A DNA stretch of 64,000 bases from Candidatus Terraquivivens ruidianensis. GTDB taxonomy: Archaea > Thermoproteota > Nitrososphaeria_A > Caldarchaeales > Wolframiiraptoraceae. A program made the translations under genes and the position numbers. Positions 17,377-26,011 of the stretch are shown piece by piece; the first letter of the stretch is position 1; each line of letters opens with the position of its first letter. The stretch spans positions 41,053-105,052 of the forward strand of contig JALNLA010000002.1 of assembly GCA_023267975.1 (NCBI GenBank), given 5' to 3'. Below the pieces are notes generated by a model. It was given only the letters and a program-made list of their open reading frames with translations. It was not told where the DNA came from and ran no database searches.

Positions 17377-17427
17377 GATTAGTTACGAACGCCGGAATTA
17401 TTTTTTCTCTCGGTAGCGTAACTAATC
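17377..17427. repeat. 51-bp inverted-repeat element, copy A
   Basis: Perfect 11-bp arms GATTAGTTACG (17377-17387) and CGTAACTAATC (17417-17427) separated by 29 bp, which contain a T-run and a smaller CCG/CGG pair. A second element with the same arms and exactly the same 29-bp spacing lies at 61784-61834. The role is unknown: hairpin RNA, paired protein sites about 40 bp apart, or mobile-element remnant. Confidence 0.55.
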
Positions 17428-17688
17428 CAAGGAAGGTCCTTATGGCCATGAGGTAGACCATGGTCCCATGGGACCAGAGATCCATGACGTCGCGAGCTAG
17501 GAGACCTAGATCGGTTCCTAGGGTTGCCGGGAAACAAACTAAACCCGTTTAGAAATTTTGAGGGTAGCTCCATAAATTGACAGCTAACAATCTATGATGC
17601 GAAGAAGCACGGACCCTCACGCAAAATGGCATTACTGCGGTAAAACTCGTACTTTCAGAAACCGAAGGTCAGCATTCGAGCGCGCTCA
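17428..17688. other. Palindrome-rich non-coding stretch
   Basis: Part of a 469-bp gap (17277-17745) without a credible gene. It contains a perfect 16-bp palindrome TGGTCCCATGGGACCA (17461-17476), ATGGCCAT, CTAGG-AGA-CCTAG and several repeats of TCCTAGGG/GACCTAG-like words that can pair with one another. It could be a folded RNA or a protein-binding region; no RNA family is recognised. Confidence 0.35.
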
Positions 17689-17712
17689 ATAGTTATATTT
17701 AAATATAGCTAT
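17689..17712 (+). promoter_or_regulatory. Near-perfect 24-bp palindrome over the ACR3 promoter
   Basis: An AT-rich imperfect palindrome, symmetrical at all but one base pair, centred on the TATA-like TATTTAAATA. It sits about 35 bp before the arsenite-exporter start. ArsR-type repressors bind AT-rich palindromes of this kind, so metalloid-responsive repression is plausible, but no arsR gene is adjacent. Confidence 0.45.
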
Positions 17713-17745
17713 ATTCGTTTTCTCGATAAAAACTGGGAAGTCAGT

Positions 17746-18825
17746 TTGGTGCATAATATGACCGAACAAAAAGTCGGCCTACCAATCTTGAGCAAGTTTT
17801 TAACGCTTTGGATCTTCTTAGCCATGATAATCGGTGTAGGCTTGGGCTACATCTTCCCAAGCATCGCCGATATGCTGGGACAGTTGAGCATAGGTACGAC
17901 TTCCATCCCTATAGCGATAGGTCTAATCTGGATGATGTACCCGCCCCTTGCCAAGGTAAGGTATGAGGAGCTTAGGAAGATAGTCACAGCTAGAGGGTCG
18001 AAGATCATGCTTACGGAGTCGCTTATACTCAACTATTTGTTAGGCCCACTCCTTATGTTCGTTCTTGCATGGATATTCCTCGCAGAGTATCCTGAATTCC
18101 GAAATGGCATAATCCTAGTGGGCTTGGCGAGGTGCATAGCGATGGTCATCGTCTGGAACGACCTTGCTGATGGTGATAGGGAATGGGCTGCAATCCTTGT
18201 AGCCCTGAACTCTGTCTTCCAGATTGCGTTTTATTCTATCTACGCCTATTTCTACATCACCCTCGTAAGCTCTTGGATTGCTGGGACTAGCACGGTAGTC
18301 GAAATATCTCTTGTAGAAGTCGCCGCATCTGTTCTCATATACCTCGGCATACCGTTCTTTGGTGGAATGATTACGCGCTTCTATTTCCTTAAAAAGAAAG
18401 GAAGGGAATGGTACGATAAGGTTCTCATGCCAAAACTTGGACCAACATCCCTTTTCGCTTTGCTATTCACCATAATCGTGATGTTCTCCTTAAAAGGCGA
18501 GTACATCGTCACCCTCCCGGTGGACGTTGCGAGAATAGCCATGCCGCTACTTTCTTATTTCGTTATAATGTTCCTTCTGTCCTTCTTGGTTGGGTATCGG
18601 TCAGGCCTTGACTACAGTAGGGTTACCTCCCTGGCTTTTACGGCCGCGAGCAACAACTTTGAGCTTGCGATAGCCGTAGCGGTGTCCGTTTTTGGTCTAG
18701 CTTCCAAGGAAGCCTTCGCGACCGTAATCGGTCCGTTGATAGAGGTTCCTGTGATGATCTCGTTGGTAAACGTAGCATTATGGTTTAGAAAGCGCCTTTA
18801 CGAAAAAATAAAGATAGTGGCATAA
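17746..18825 (+). CDS. acr3: ACR3-family arsenite efflux transporter
   Basis: A 359-residue membrane protein with about ten hydrophobic segments. Motifs [16 protein letters not shown] (with the family's conserved Cys) and [12 protein letters not shown], plus late [19 protein letters not shown], are characteristic of ACR3 arsenite/proton antiporters of the cytoplasmic membrane. TTG 17746 follows GGGA at a suitable distance; GTG 17749 and ATG 17758 are alternatives. It stands alone, downstream of a palindromic promoter. No arsenate reductase gene is seen. Confidence 0.93.
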   Translation: MVHNMTEQKVGLPILSKFLTLWIFLAMIIGVGLGYIFPSIADMLGQLSIGTTSIPIAIGLIWMMYPPLAKVRYEELRKIVTARGSKIMLTESLILNYLLGPLLMFVLAWIFLAEYPEFRNGIILVGLARCIAMVIVWNDLADGDREWAAILVALNSVFQIAFYSIYAYFYITLVSSWIAGTSTVVEISLVEVAASVLIYLGIPFFGGMITRFYFLKKKGREWYDKVLMPKLGPTSLFALLFTIIVMFSLKGEYIVTLPVDVARIAMPLLSYFVIMFLLSFLVGYRSGLDYSRVTSLAFTAASNNFELAIAVAVSVFGLASKEAFATVIGPLIEVPVMISLVNVALWFRKRLYEKIKIVA

Positions 18826-19054
18826 ACCTTTAGCATACATGACCTCGGTCTATCCGGTAATTCAGGAAGAATTTCGGCGTATTTCTCAAAAAGGAGGAAA
18901 GGCTGGATATAGCGCAGCAAGGCTTTATGCCTTTGGCTAATTTAGAATTTAGATTGAGCTTTAAGGTTTTCTTGACCGTTGTTTTTGTACAAATTCCAAA
19001 AATTTTTTCCGCGTTATAACTATGAAGTAATGCTTTTACTATTTTAGAGTGAAA

Positions 19055-19063
19055 CGTATAAAT
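19055..19063 (+). promoter_or_regulatory. TATA box of the 19.1-kb non-coding RNA
   Basis: CGTATAAAT lies 18-26 bp before the first base of the terminal helix at 19081, the spacing expected for an archaeal TATA-driven RNA gene. Together with the T8 run at the other end it fixes the plus strand as the transcribed one. Confidence 0.55.
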
Positions 19064-19080
19064 CAGTGTGGTTTATTATC

Positions 19081-19315
19081 TTAGGTTGCGTCGTCCGGAA
19101 AAGGAGAGGCCTACGCTGAGCAACGTTTGGGGGAAGCCTCAGACGTTGTAGGCGTTGACCCGTACTCAGCGCTCCAGGGGCTGCTTCGGCAGTGCCCTCA
19201 AGCTGAGTAGGGGTGGGAGGTGCCCGTAGGGCATCAAGGGGATTAAACCCAAGGAGGGGTGCCTTAACAGGGAGGCCCGCTTTCTCCGAAAGACGACGCG
19301 ACTAAGATTTTTTTT
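19081..19315 (+). ncRNA. Structured non-coding RNA, possibly a divergent RNase P RNA
   Basis: No open frame, GC-rich against AT-rich flanks, a TATA box before it and a T8 run (19308-19315) after it. The ends pair: 19081-19095 with 19292-19305 form a 14-bp helix with one bulged G. Inside are a TACTCAGC/GCTGAGTA stem capped by GGGGCTGC-TTCG-GCAGTGCCC, a CAACGT/ACGTTG hairpin and GGTGCCC/GGGCATC. GGAAAAG near the 5' end and ACAGGGAGGCCCGCTTT near the 3' end are laid out like the two strands of RNase P helix P4, with GATTAAAC before them like conserved region IV. But the canonical GAGGAAAGTC and helices P2/P3 are missing. SRP RNA is less likely because the helix 8 GGTCAG and GGAGCAG signatures are absent. 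Strand and existence are well supported; identity is not. Confidence 0.65.
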
Positions 19316-19362
19316 ATCAAGTATCCTGAAGCTATTTTTCTACGAGGAATGTAAAACGTCAC

Positions 19363-20049
19363 CTACAAGGGCTCTCTATTCTCACCAAGACCATGCATGA
19401 AAGAAGATACGTTCATGATTTTTACTACCCGGTCCACGATTTCGTGGTATTCTTGCGGCGATAATTCGTTGACGGCTACGTCGTCAACGTCTATCACGTA
19501 GATCATGTAAAGCCTTGCGTTGAGTATTTCTTCAAAGCTGATGGGGGGTTTCGCGTAGTAAAGGTCACAGACTCTCTTGATGTAAAGTACCTCTTCTTTG
19601 CTCCTATCCCTCGGCGGCTTTAAGAATACGTATGGTATTTGGACAATGTTATGTGGCGGTGTTCCGATACCGAACTTTTTCGCGAACGTGCTGTACCTTG
19701 CTATCTTACTGGCGACTCTAGCCAATAGGTATGTGTTGGGGTCGAGTGCGTGTTCAGGAGGTACGAAGCCTGTCTCTATCTCTACTATGAGACCACCATC
19801 GCCCTTTACGCCGTATACGTCGCACGTAAGTATGTCGTTAAGCCTGTATTCAACATCCACGTCGTAACCCTTAGCGATTAAGTCGGCAGCGCAGACAACC
19901 TCCATCACGGAATGGTTTATCTTAACCATGTTAGCCTCGTATAGTTTGCATAGTTTCTTATACATGCCATCGAGCTTACTTGCTACTTCTTTGCCGCACT
20001 TATCGCCTATATGCGCAATGATTTTCGATAGGTCTTCTTCGAACTTATT
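19363..20049 (-). CDS. Putative PD-(D/E)xK-type nuclease, unassigned
   Basis: About 228 residues. The core DILTCDVYGVKGDGGLIVEIETG has the Asp ... Glu-x-Glu spacing of a restriction-endonuclease-like fold, but a clear catalytic Lys is not seen, so activity is uncertain. The rest is mixed and charged. A minus-strand TATA box (about 20071-20085) predicts a leaderless mRNA at ATG 20049, which I prefer over the TTG at 20094. It lies next to the non-coding RNA, convergent with it. Confidence 0.5.
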   Translation of the reverse strand, partial: NKFEEDLSKIIAHIGDKCGKEVASKLDGMYKKLCKLYEANMVKINHSVMEVVCAADLIAKGYDVDVEYRLNDILTCDVYGVKGDGGLIVEIETGFVPPEHALDPNTYLLARVASKIARYSTFAKKFGIGTPPHNIVQIPYVFLKPPRDRSKEEVLYIKRVCDLYYAKPPISFEEILNARLYMIYVIDVDDVAVNELSPQEYHEIVDRVVKIMNVSSFMHGLGENREPL

Positions 20050-20253
20050 CATCAAAACCTTCAAAACGTTCAGATAAAAATAAACTTTTGACAAGCGTCC
20101 AGAGTCGTTATAGGCTTAGGTAGATTGATTTTAAATTCTGGCCATTGTTGTAAAGTTTGTTCTGCGAACGCTATTATTTAACAAGGAGTCGTCAGTTAAG
20201 ATGGTTGTGCTGAAAACACTTAAATTTGGGGTAACGACGTTATATAATAAAAT

Positions 20254-22302
20254 ATGGCAAAAGACCCTGTATGCGGAATGTTCGTGGAGGAGACGGAGGA
20301 GGCCCTAAAAGCTACGGTGAGGGGCAGAACGTACTATTTCTGTAGCGAAACCTGCCTCAAAACGTTCTTGATGCCCGAGGTTGAGGTTAGGAACCTGAAA
20401 AGGATGTCCGTCCTTAGCTTTGCGCTGGGAATACCTGCGCTTATACTAACATGGTTTTTGAATCCGTCTTTGCCCATACCTAACAGCCTCCTGTTATTCT
20501 TTTTGGCAACGCCGGTGCAGTTTGTCGCAGGCTGGTCTTTCTACAAGGGCATGTGGCACGCGATTAGAGCTAAGTCGGCAAACATGGATACGCTCATAGC
20601 CATAGGGACCTCCGCAGCGTGGTTTTACAGCACACTCGTGACATTCATGCCTTCCGTATTTCCCGAGGGCTTATACTATGAAGTATCAGCGTTGATAATA
20701 GCGTTCGTGCTCCTAGGAAGGCTACTCGAGCATGTTGTAAGGAGGAAGGCATCGGATGCTGTGAGGAAGCTTATGGAACTCCAGCCAACCACCGCAAGAG
20801 TGATACAGGATGGTGTTGAGACAATAGTCCCCGTCGAGAAAGTAAAGGTTGGCGACCTATTGTTGGTTAAACCGGGCGAGAAGATACCGATAGATGGTGT
20901 GGTCGTCGATGGTCATTCTGCGGTTGACGAGAAGGTCATCACCGGCGAGAGCATTCCTGTAGAGAAGGAATCGGGCAGCGAGGTCATAGGTGGCACTATG
21001 AACAAGAGCGGAATCCTCTTGGTTAGGGCAACTAAGGTTGGAGCTGACACCACGCTATCCCAGATAGTAAGGCTTGTCGAAGAAGCTCAAGCGGCACAGG
21101 CTCCGATAGAACGCTTGGCGGATAGGGCCGCCTCATACTTCGTTCCTGCGGTCATGAGCATTAGCATCGCTACATTCTTAACATGGTATCTCCTCTTCGG
21201 CAACCCGCTCCCCGGTCTTACAGCATTCATAGCAGTTTTGATAATAGCTTGCCCCTGTGCCTTGGGTTTAGCAACACCAGCAGCTATAGTCGTTGGTGTG
21301 GGAAAGGGCGCTGAAAACGGTATATTGATAAAAGGCGGCGAAAACCTTGAAAAGGCGTATAAAATAACGACCGTGGTCTTTGATAAAACGGGCACACTTA
21401 CAAAAGGTGAACCAACGGTAACGGGCATCATCCCGTTGGATGAAATGAATGAAAAAGAGATCATGAGAGTGGCCGCATCCGCAGAGTTCGGCTCGGAGCA
21501 CCCTTTAGGAGAGGCCGTAATTAAGAAGGCGAAAGAACTCGGAGTAGAACCCGTCAGACCGGAAAATTTCGAGGCGGTTCCCGGCAAAGGTGTTGTGGCA
21601 ACCGTGAAAGGAAAGCGTGTAGTAATAGGCAACAGGAAGCTATTCTTTTCGATGGGCCTCGGATTATCTGAATTAGAGGAAACTTTGAGGGGGCTTGAGC
21701 AGGAAGGCAAGACAGTCCTGATAGTTTCGGTCGATGAAAGGCCGGTTGCCCTGATAAGCGTGGAGGACGTTCTGAAGGAGCATGCAGCCGAGACCGTGAG
21801 CCAGCTGAAGTCCATGGGCCTCGAAGTCATAATGCTTACGGGTGATAACGAAAGGACGGCGAAGGCTATAGCAAAGCAGCTGGGGATAGAACACGTGGTA
21901 GCAGAGGTCCTGCCTTCCGAAAAGCTCGAAATCATAAAGAAGCTTCAGGCAGAAGGAAAGATTGTGGCGATGGTTGGCGATGGTGTGAACGATGCCCCGG
22001 CGCTGGCTCAAGCCGACGTAGGCATCGCCATAGGTAGTGGAACGGACGTTGCAGTAGAGACTGGTGGCATAGTCCTGATAAAAGAGGATTTGAGGAATGT
22101 CGTGGCAGCAATAAGGCTTAGCAGGAGCACGATGCGCAAGATAAAGCAGAACCTTTTTTGGGCCTTCGCTTACAACACAACGCTCATACCAGTAGCCGCC
22201 ATGGGTTACCTTAACCCCATACTGGCCGGTATAGCCATGGCACTGAGCTCGGTCAGCGTGGTCACGAATTCTCTGACGTTAAAAAGACTGAAGCTAAGAT
22301 AA
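20254..22302 (+). CDS. copA: Copper-exporting P1B-type ATPase with N-terminal YHS domain
   Basis: A 682-residue protein. Residues 1-45 form a YHS metal-binding domain (KDPVCGMFVEE ... FCSETCLKTF) in place of the usual CxxC heavy-metal domain. Then come the transmembrane helices, TGES-loop actuator (ITGESIPV), membrane CPCALGLATP, phosphorylation site DKTGTLTKG, and GDGVNDAPAL hinge. The last helices carry MALSSVSVVTN, the MxxSS signature of Cu(I) pumps. It exports copper from the cytoplasm. A TATA-like CACTTAAAT lies about 30 nt upstream. Confidence 0.95.
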   Translation: MAKDPVCGMFVEETEEALKATVRGRTYYFCSETCLKTFLMPEVEVRNLKRMSVLSFALGIPALILTWFLNPSLPIPNSLLLFFLATPVQFVAGWSFYKGMWHAIRAKSANMDTLIAIGTSAAWFYSTLVTFMPSVFPEGLYYEVSALIIAFVLLGRLLEHVVRRKASDAVRKLMELQPTTARVIQDGVETIVPVEKVKVGDLLLVKPGEKIPIDGVVVDGHSAVDEKVITGESIPVEKESGSEVIGGTMNKSGILLVRATKVGADTTLSQIVRLVEEAQAAQAPIERLADRAASYFVPAVMSISIATFLTWYLLFGNPLPGLTAFIAVLIIACPCALGLATPAAIVVGVGKGAENGILIKGGENLEKAYKITTVVFDKTGTLTKGEPTVTGIIPLDEMNEKEIMRVAASAEFGSEHPLGEAVIKKAKELGVEPVRPENFEAVPGKGVVATVKGKRVVIGNRKLFFSMGLGLSELEETLRGLEQEGKTVLIVSVDERPVALISVEDVLKEHAAETVSQLKSMGLEVIMLTGDNERTAKAIAKQLGIEHVVAEVLPSEKLEIIKKLQAEGKIVAMVGDGVNDAPALAQADVGIAIGSGTDVAVETGGIVLIKEDLRNVVAAIRLSRSTMRKIKQNLFWAFAYNTTLIPVAAMGYLNPILAGIAMALSSVSVVTNSLTLKRLKLR

Positions 22303-22357
22303 AGAGGTAGCAAACAAGATTTTTATCCTAAAGACTGGAACTTTAGTCGAATAAAAT

Positions 22358-23125
22358 ATGAGTGTAGCCAGGAGCTTGTTAAACATCATATACAATAGAA
22401 GGACTGTCAGGAAGTTTAAACCCGTCGATATACCGGAGGAAGTAATCAACATGATAGTTGAGGCAGGCCAGAGGGCACCATCATACAACCAAGCTTACTC
22501 ATTCATTCTTGTAAGTGACAAAGAAAAGAGGAAGGCTCTCGAAGAGATTTGCGATGCAAAGTACATCTCGAATGCTTCCACTATGATAGTCATATGCAGC
22601 GACCTTAATCGGGTTAAGAAAATGTTCGACTATCTTAGTCGCAACCATGTTTTGACGTCCGATGAATACCCTGTCGAGACGATATACAGCATATTCGAGA
22701 CAGGGCTTGCGACGCAGAACATGGTCATAGCCGCTGAAGTTCTCGGCTTCGGTACTGCTCTACTTGACTGCGCACTCGTTGAGGCAGAGCGCGTGGCAAC
22801 CTTACTAGAGCTCCCGAAGGGAGTAGTCCCTATCGGCCTCCTTTGCATAGGCGAGAAGGATGAGCTACCGCCCAAGAGACCTAGGTGGCCGTTACACACG
22901 GTATTCCACAAGAATAAATACCGGGAGCCGAATCCCTACGAAATTGCCAACTACGTTGAAGAATCCTCAGAGATGTACGACCAAGAGGGCTACTTGATGA
23001 AGTATGCGGGCATTCCTATGAAGTATAAGGATTATCTGGTCGTGAAGACTGAGCGAACGAAAGAGGTAGAAAAGAGGTACGAAAAGTTGTCAAAGTTTCT
23101 CAAGAAAGCAGGCTTCAAAATCTAG
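22358..23125 (+). CDS. Nitroreductase-family flavoprotein
   Basis: A 255-residue protein with the family's N-terminal RRTVRKFKPVDIPEE and RAPSYNQAYSF (FMN-binding Arg and Ser/Asn), and GLATQNMVIAAEVLGFGTALLD in the middle. Such enzymes use FMN and NAD(P)H to reduce nitro groups, quinones or related compounds. The C-terminal 60 residues are extended and charged, beyond the core fold. Gap to the prenyl synthase gene is 57 nt, on the same strand. Substrate unknown. Confidence 0.85.
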   Translation: MSVARSLLNIIYNRRTVRKFKPVDIPEEVINMIVEAGQRAPSYNQAYSFILVSDKEKRKALEEICDAKYISNASTMIVICSDLNRVKKMFDYLSRNHVLTSDEYPVETIYSIFETGLATQNMVIAAEVLGFGTALLDCALVEAERVATLLELPKGVVPIGLLCIGEKDELPPKRPRWPLHTVFHKNKYREPNPYEIANYVEESSEMYDQEGYLMKYAGIPMKYKDYLVVKTERTKEVEKRYEKLSKFLKKAGFKI

Positions 23126-23182
23126 TCGTGGATAATTGGTCCTAAGCTTTTTATACCATTAATATGAGAGCGTGCTTGAAAC

Positions 23183-24256
23183 ATGACGGAAGCAGAACAG
23201 CAAGTATTGAGTATGTTAAAGGAATACTCTCGACTTGTCGAGAAGGCTATAGAGCGTTACGTGCCGAGAAAGTTCACGCAGGAAGAAGCCGTCAGGTTGT
23301 TCGGTGTGCCAAGGTTCTCGTATGAGCCTGAGTCGTTGACTAAGGCCGTATCCGAGCCGTTCTGGGATTTGATGGACAGGGGCGGAAAGAGGTGGAGGCC
23401 CGCCTTACTTCTGCTGACTTATGAGGCGCTAGGCGGTAAGACTGAAGATATCGTGGACATAGCGATAATACCCGAAATAGTTCATAACGGCACGTTGATA
23501 GTCGACGACGTAGAGGATAGCGGAGATTTCAGGCGTGGCAAGGAATGCATCCACAAAATCTACGGCATTGACATAGCCGTTAACGTCGGTAACACGATGT
23601 ACTACCTCCCGCTCATAGGTTTGCTGAAGGATAAAAAAATTTCTCCTGAAAAAATGCTGGCAATTGTGCAATGCTACGTCGAGGAAATGCTTAGGCTGAG
23701 CCTAGGTCAGGCCATGGACATAGCTTGGCACAAGGGTCTGGTCAACGACGTCGATGAAGAACACTACATGCAAATGTGTGCATTCAAAACTGGCTCGCTA
23801 TCACGCATGGCAGTTGGAATAGCTGGCATAATGGCGGACGCTAACTATGAACTTTTAAAGGGGTTGAAGGACTTTGCGGAGTCTCTCAGCATAGCCTTCC
23901 AGATACAGGATGACGTCTTAAACATCGTAGGTGACGTGAAGAAGTACGGCAAGGAGATAGGCGGCGACATAAAGGAGGGAAAGAGGACGTTGATGGTAAT
24001 TTATGCAATGAAACATCTACCAAAGGAAGAGGCAAATAGGCTTAAAAAAATCCTTTCATTACACACGAGTGAGCCTAGCCTGATAGAGGAGGCCATCACT
24101 TTGATAAAGAAGAGCGGTGCGGTAGAGTATGCGAGTGAGGTCGCCAGGAAGCTAGTTAGGGAGTCTTGGGAAGCGTTGGATAGGCTCTTACCGGAGACTC
24201 CTGCAAAGAAGAAGCTTAAATCCTTGGCGGATTTTTTAATCACCCGTGAATTCTAA
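23183..24256 (+). CDS. idsA: Isoprenyl diphosphate synthase (geranylgeranyl-type)
   Basis: A 357-residue trans-prenyltransferase. GGKRWRPALLLL precedes the first Asp-rich motif (DDVED, in LIVDDVEDSGDFRRG); the second lies in FQIQDDVLNIVGD. These bind Mg2+ and the allylic diphosphate. In archaea this enzyme makes the C20 (sometimes C25) chains of membrane ether lipids; product length cannot be read with confidence. Its 3' end overlaps the convergent DUF763 gene by 21 nt. Confidence 0.9.
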   Translation: MTEAEQQVLSMLKEYSRLVEKAIERYVPRKFTQEEAVRLFGVPRFSYEPESLTKAVSEPFWDLMDRGGKRWRPALLLLTYEALGGKTEDIVDIAIIPEIVHNGTLIVDDVEDSGDFRRGKECIHKIYGIDIAVNVGNTMYYLPLIGLLKDKKISPEKMLAIVQCYVEEMLRLSLGQAMDIAWHKGLVNDVDEEHYMQMCAFKTGSLSRMAVGIAGIMADANYELLKGLKDFAESLSIAFQIQDDVLNIVGDVKKYGKEIGGDIKEGKRTLMVIYAMKHLPKEEANRLKKILSLHTSEPSLIEEAITLIKKSGAVEYASEVARKLVRESWEALDRLLPETPAKKKLKSLADFLITREF

Positions 24257-25384
24257 CACCGAGGCTTGTTTGGCGCGCGCAAGCCTTCTAAGAGCCTCGA
24301 TTTTGGTCTCCTTCTCCAGCTCAGCCGCCTCGAGCATCTCCTTTAAGAAATTCGTAGCCTCGTCCATTGTTCTTCTCGACACAGGATACGGCACACCGTC
24401 CTTTCCACCCACGGCGAAGCTGTACTTTACAGGGTCCCTCCAGTCAATCTTTGCGCCAAACACGAGAGCGGCAATCAGAGCCAGCGCCCTGATAGTAGAA
24501 GGCCCGACTCCCCTTATCTCGGCCAGCTCCTCGTAGCTCCTTGGCTGTAGCTCGTACACCTTTCTTAACAAATCCCAATTCATCTTTTTGGGCATACGGA
24601 GATAGGCTGGAACACCTTCTATCCTACTCACGCCTACCTCATCGCCCAACCACCTCGTTAAACTCTCCTGTTTATTAAGAAGGTTAACAATACGCACCAA
24701 CTTCGACGGTGGCTCGCACGCAAGGTCGACGGAAGCTTTCCTAGAATCCTCGCACTTTCTTGAGGTCATGTTAAGAACGAGGGATGAAACGCCATCGCTT
24801 ACTATGGAAGAGTGTGGCTCGACGACGAAGCTCTTCACAGCATCGCCGAGCCAGTGATACCTTCTGGCGTATCCTTCTAACACGTTCATGCCTTGTTGAA
24901 CCACTGCCCACTTTCCTTTTTCATCTACTAGCATAGCATGGTGATAAAGGTCGTAGCCGTCTTGAACGAGCGCGTTGTCGACCTTTGCGGATAATCTGCT
25001 TGCGCGTAGTAAATAATCTATCCGTTTCTCATCAAATCCGTACGAAGCGAGCGTCGATTTCAGCTTCTCCGGCGTCTTCTTGCTTTCCAGACCTTTTCCA
25101 CCGGCCACTATGACACCATGTTTATCGAAACTCAAGCTTTCCCTAAGAACCCCAGTTACTACCGTCGTCAGACCACTTGAGTGCCAGTCGAAACCGAGGA
25201 CGCAACCGAATGACTGGAACCAGAAAGGGTCCGATACCCTTCTGAGAAACTCTTCCGTATTGTAACTCTCGACGATAACGGCGACTATAGCGTCTGCGAG
25301 CTTTCTCATCCTTTCTATGAGCCAGCTTGGTGCATGGCCAGAATGCAGTGGTAGCTCGGCGATACCCGTCTTGGTAGGTACCAT
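24236..25384 (-). CDS. DUF763 family protein
   Basis: A 382-residue protein beginning TGIAELPLHSGHAPSWL, the characteristic start of DUF763 (COG1415). It has conserved blocks FQSFGCVLGFDWHSSG and DGYDLYHHAMLVDEKGKW. Residues about 275-300 (SYEELAEIRGVGPSTIRAL) look like a helix-hairpin-helix, suggesting nucleic-acid binding. Biochemical function is unknown. It is convergent with the prenyl synthase gene (21-nt overlap). Confidence 0.85.
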   Translation of the reverse strand: MVPTKTGIAELPLHSGHAPSWLIERMRKLADAIVAVIVESYNTEEFLRRVSDPFWFQSFGCVLGFDWHSSGLTTVVTGVLRESLSFDKHGVIVAGGKGLESKKTPEKLKSTLASYGFDEKRIDYLLRASRLSAKVDNALVQDGYDLYHHAMLVDEKGKWAVVQQGMNVLEGYARRYHWLGDAVKSFVVEPHSSIVSDGVSSLVLNMTSRKCEDSRKASVDLACEPPSKLVRIVNLLNKQESLTRWLGDEVGVSRIEGVPAYLRMPKKMNWDLLRKVYELQPRSYEELAEIRGVGPSTIRALALIAALVFGAKIDWRDPVKYSFAVGGKDGVPYPVSRRTMDEATNFLKEMLEAAELEKETKIEALRRLARAKQASVLEFTGD

Positions 25385-25525
25385 CTATACGAATTAAGGA
25401 GTAAGATAATAATAAATGTAGTGCCGCTTAACGGTGGATAACAAAATACGCCTTGACCAAAATTTTAAATGAATGTTTTTATCAAGCTATGCGCTCTCGG
25501 TTTTGCTGGTGCATACAAGTTGAAG

Positions 25526-26002
25526 ATGGAGATAGTTGACGTAAAGGTGCCCGAAGGTTGTAATGTCATATTCGGTATAACGCACTTCATAAAGAGTGTT
25601 GAGGATATCTACGAGGCGATAATGAATTCCGTACCAGGAGCGAAGTTTGGTTTGGCGTTTGCCGAGGCCAGTGGACCTTGTCTTATCAGGCACGAAGGTA
25701 CGGACGAGACGTTAAGGAAGCTCGCCGCCGAAACGTTGCTCAAGATTGGATGCGGCCATACATTCATGGTATTTATAAAGGACATGTACCCTATAAACGT
25801 GCTGAACAGGTTGAAAGAAGTGCCCGAAGTTTGCACCATCCTTGCCGCCACCGCAAACCCGCTCCAGATCGTTATAGTTGAGTCCGAGCAGGGCAGGGGC
25901 GTGCTTGGCGTGATCGACGGTTACAAATCAAAGGGAATAGAGGGAGAAGACGACATAAAGAAGAGGAAGGAATTCCTCAGGAAGATAGGATACAAACTAT
26001 AG
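25526..26002 (+). CDS. Adenosine-specific kinase family protein (DUF355)
   Basis: A 158-residue protein. The sequence MEIVDVKVPEGCNVIFG, FGLAFAEASGPCLIR, and the basic tail match COG1839, one thermophilic member of which was described as an adenosine-specific kinase. Length fits the family from ATG 25526. An upstream TTG frame (25469) would begin at the TATA-like TTTTAAATG, so I rejected it. Probable role in nucleoside salvage or signalling; assignment rests on family resemblance. Confidence 0.82.
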   Translation: MEIVDVKVPEGCNVIFGITHFIKSVEDIYEAIMNSVPGAKFGLAFAEASGPCLIRHEGTDETLRKLAAETLLKIGCGHTFMVFIKDMYPINVLNRLKEVPEVCTILAATANPLQIVIVESEQGRGVLGVIDGYKSKGIEGEDDIKKRKEFLRKIGYKL

Positions 26003-26011
26003 CGGAATGTT

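Noticed and set aside
15111-17745. Integrated element using tRNA-Leu as attachment site
   Set aside because: No integrase and no repeat of the tRNA 3' end were seen in the region to the right.
19081-19315. SRP (7S) RNA
   Set aside because: The helix 8 signatures (GGTCAG and GGAGCAG-type loops) and the early Alu hairpins after the closing helix were not found.
21087-21935. 282-codon minus-strand frame inside the Cu-ATPase gene
   Set aside because: Shadow of copA; its Ser/Thr-rich composition is typical of antisense translation.
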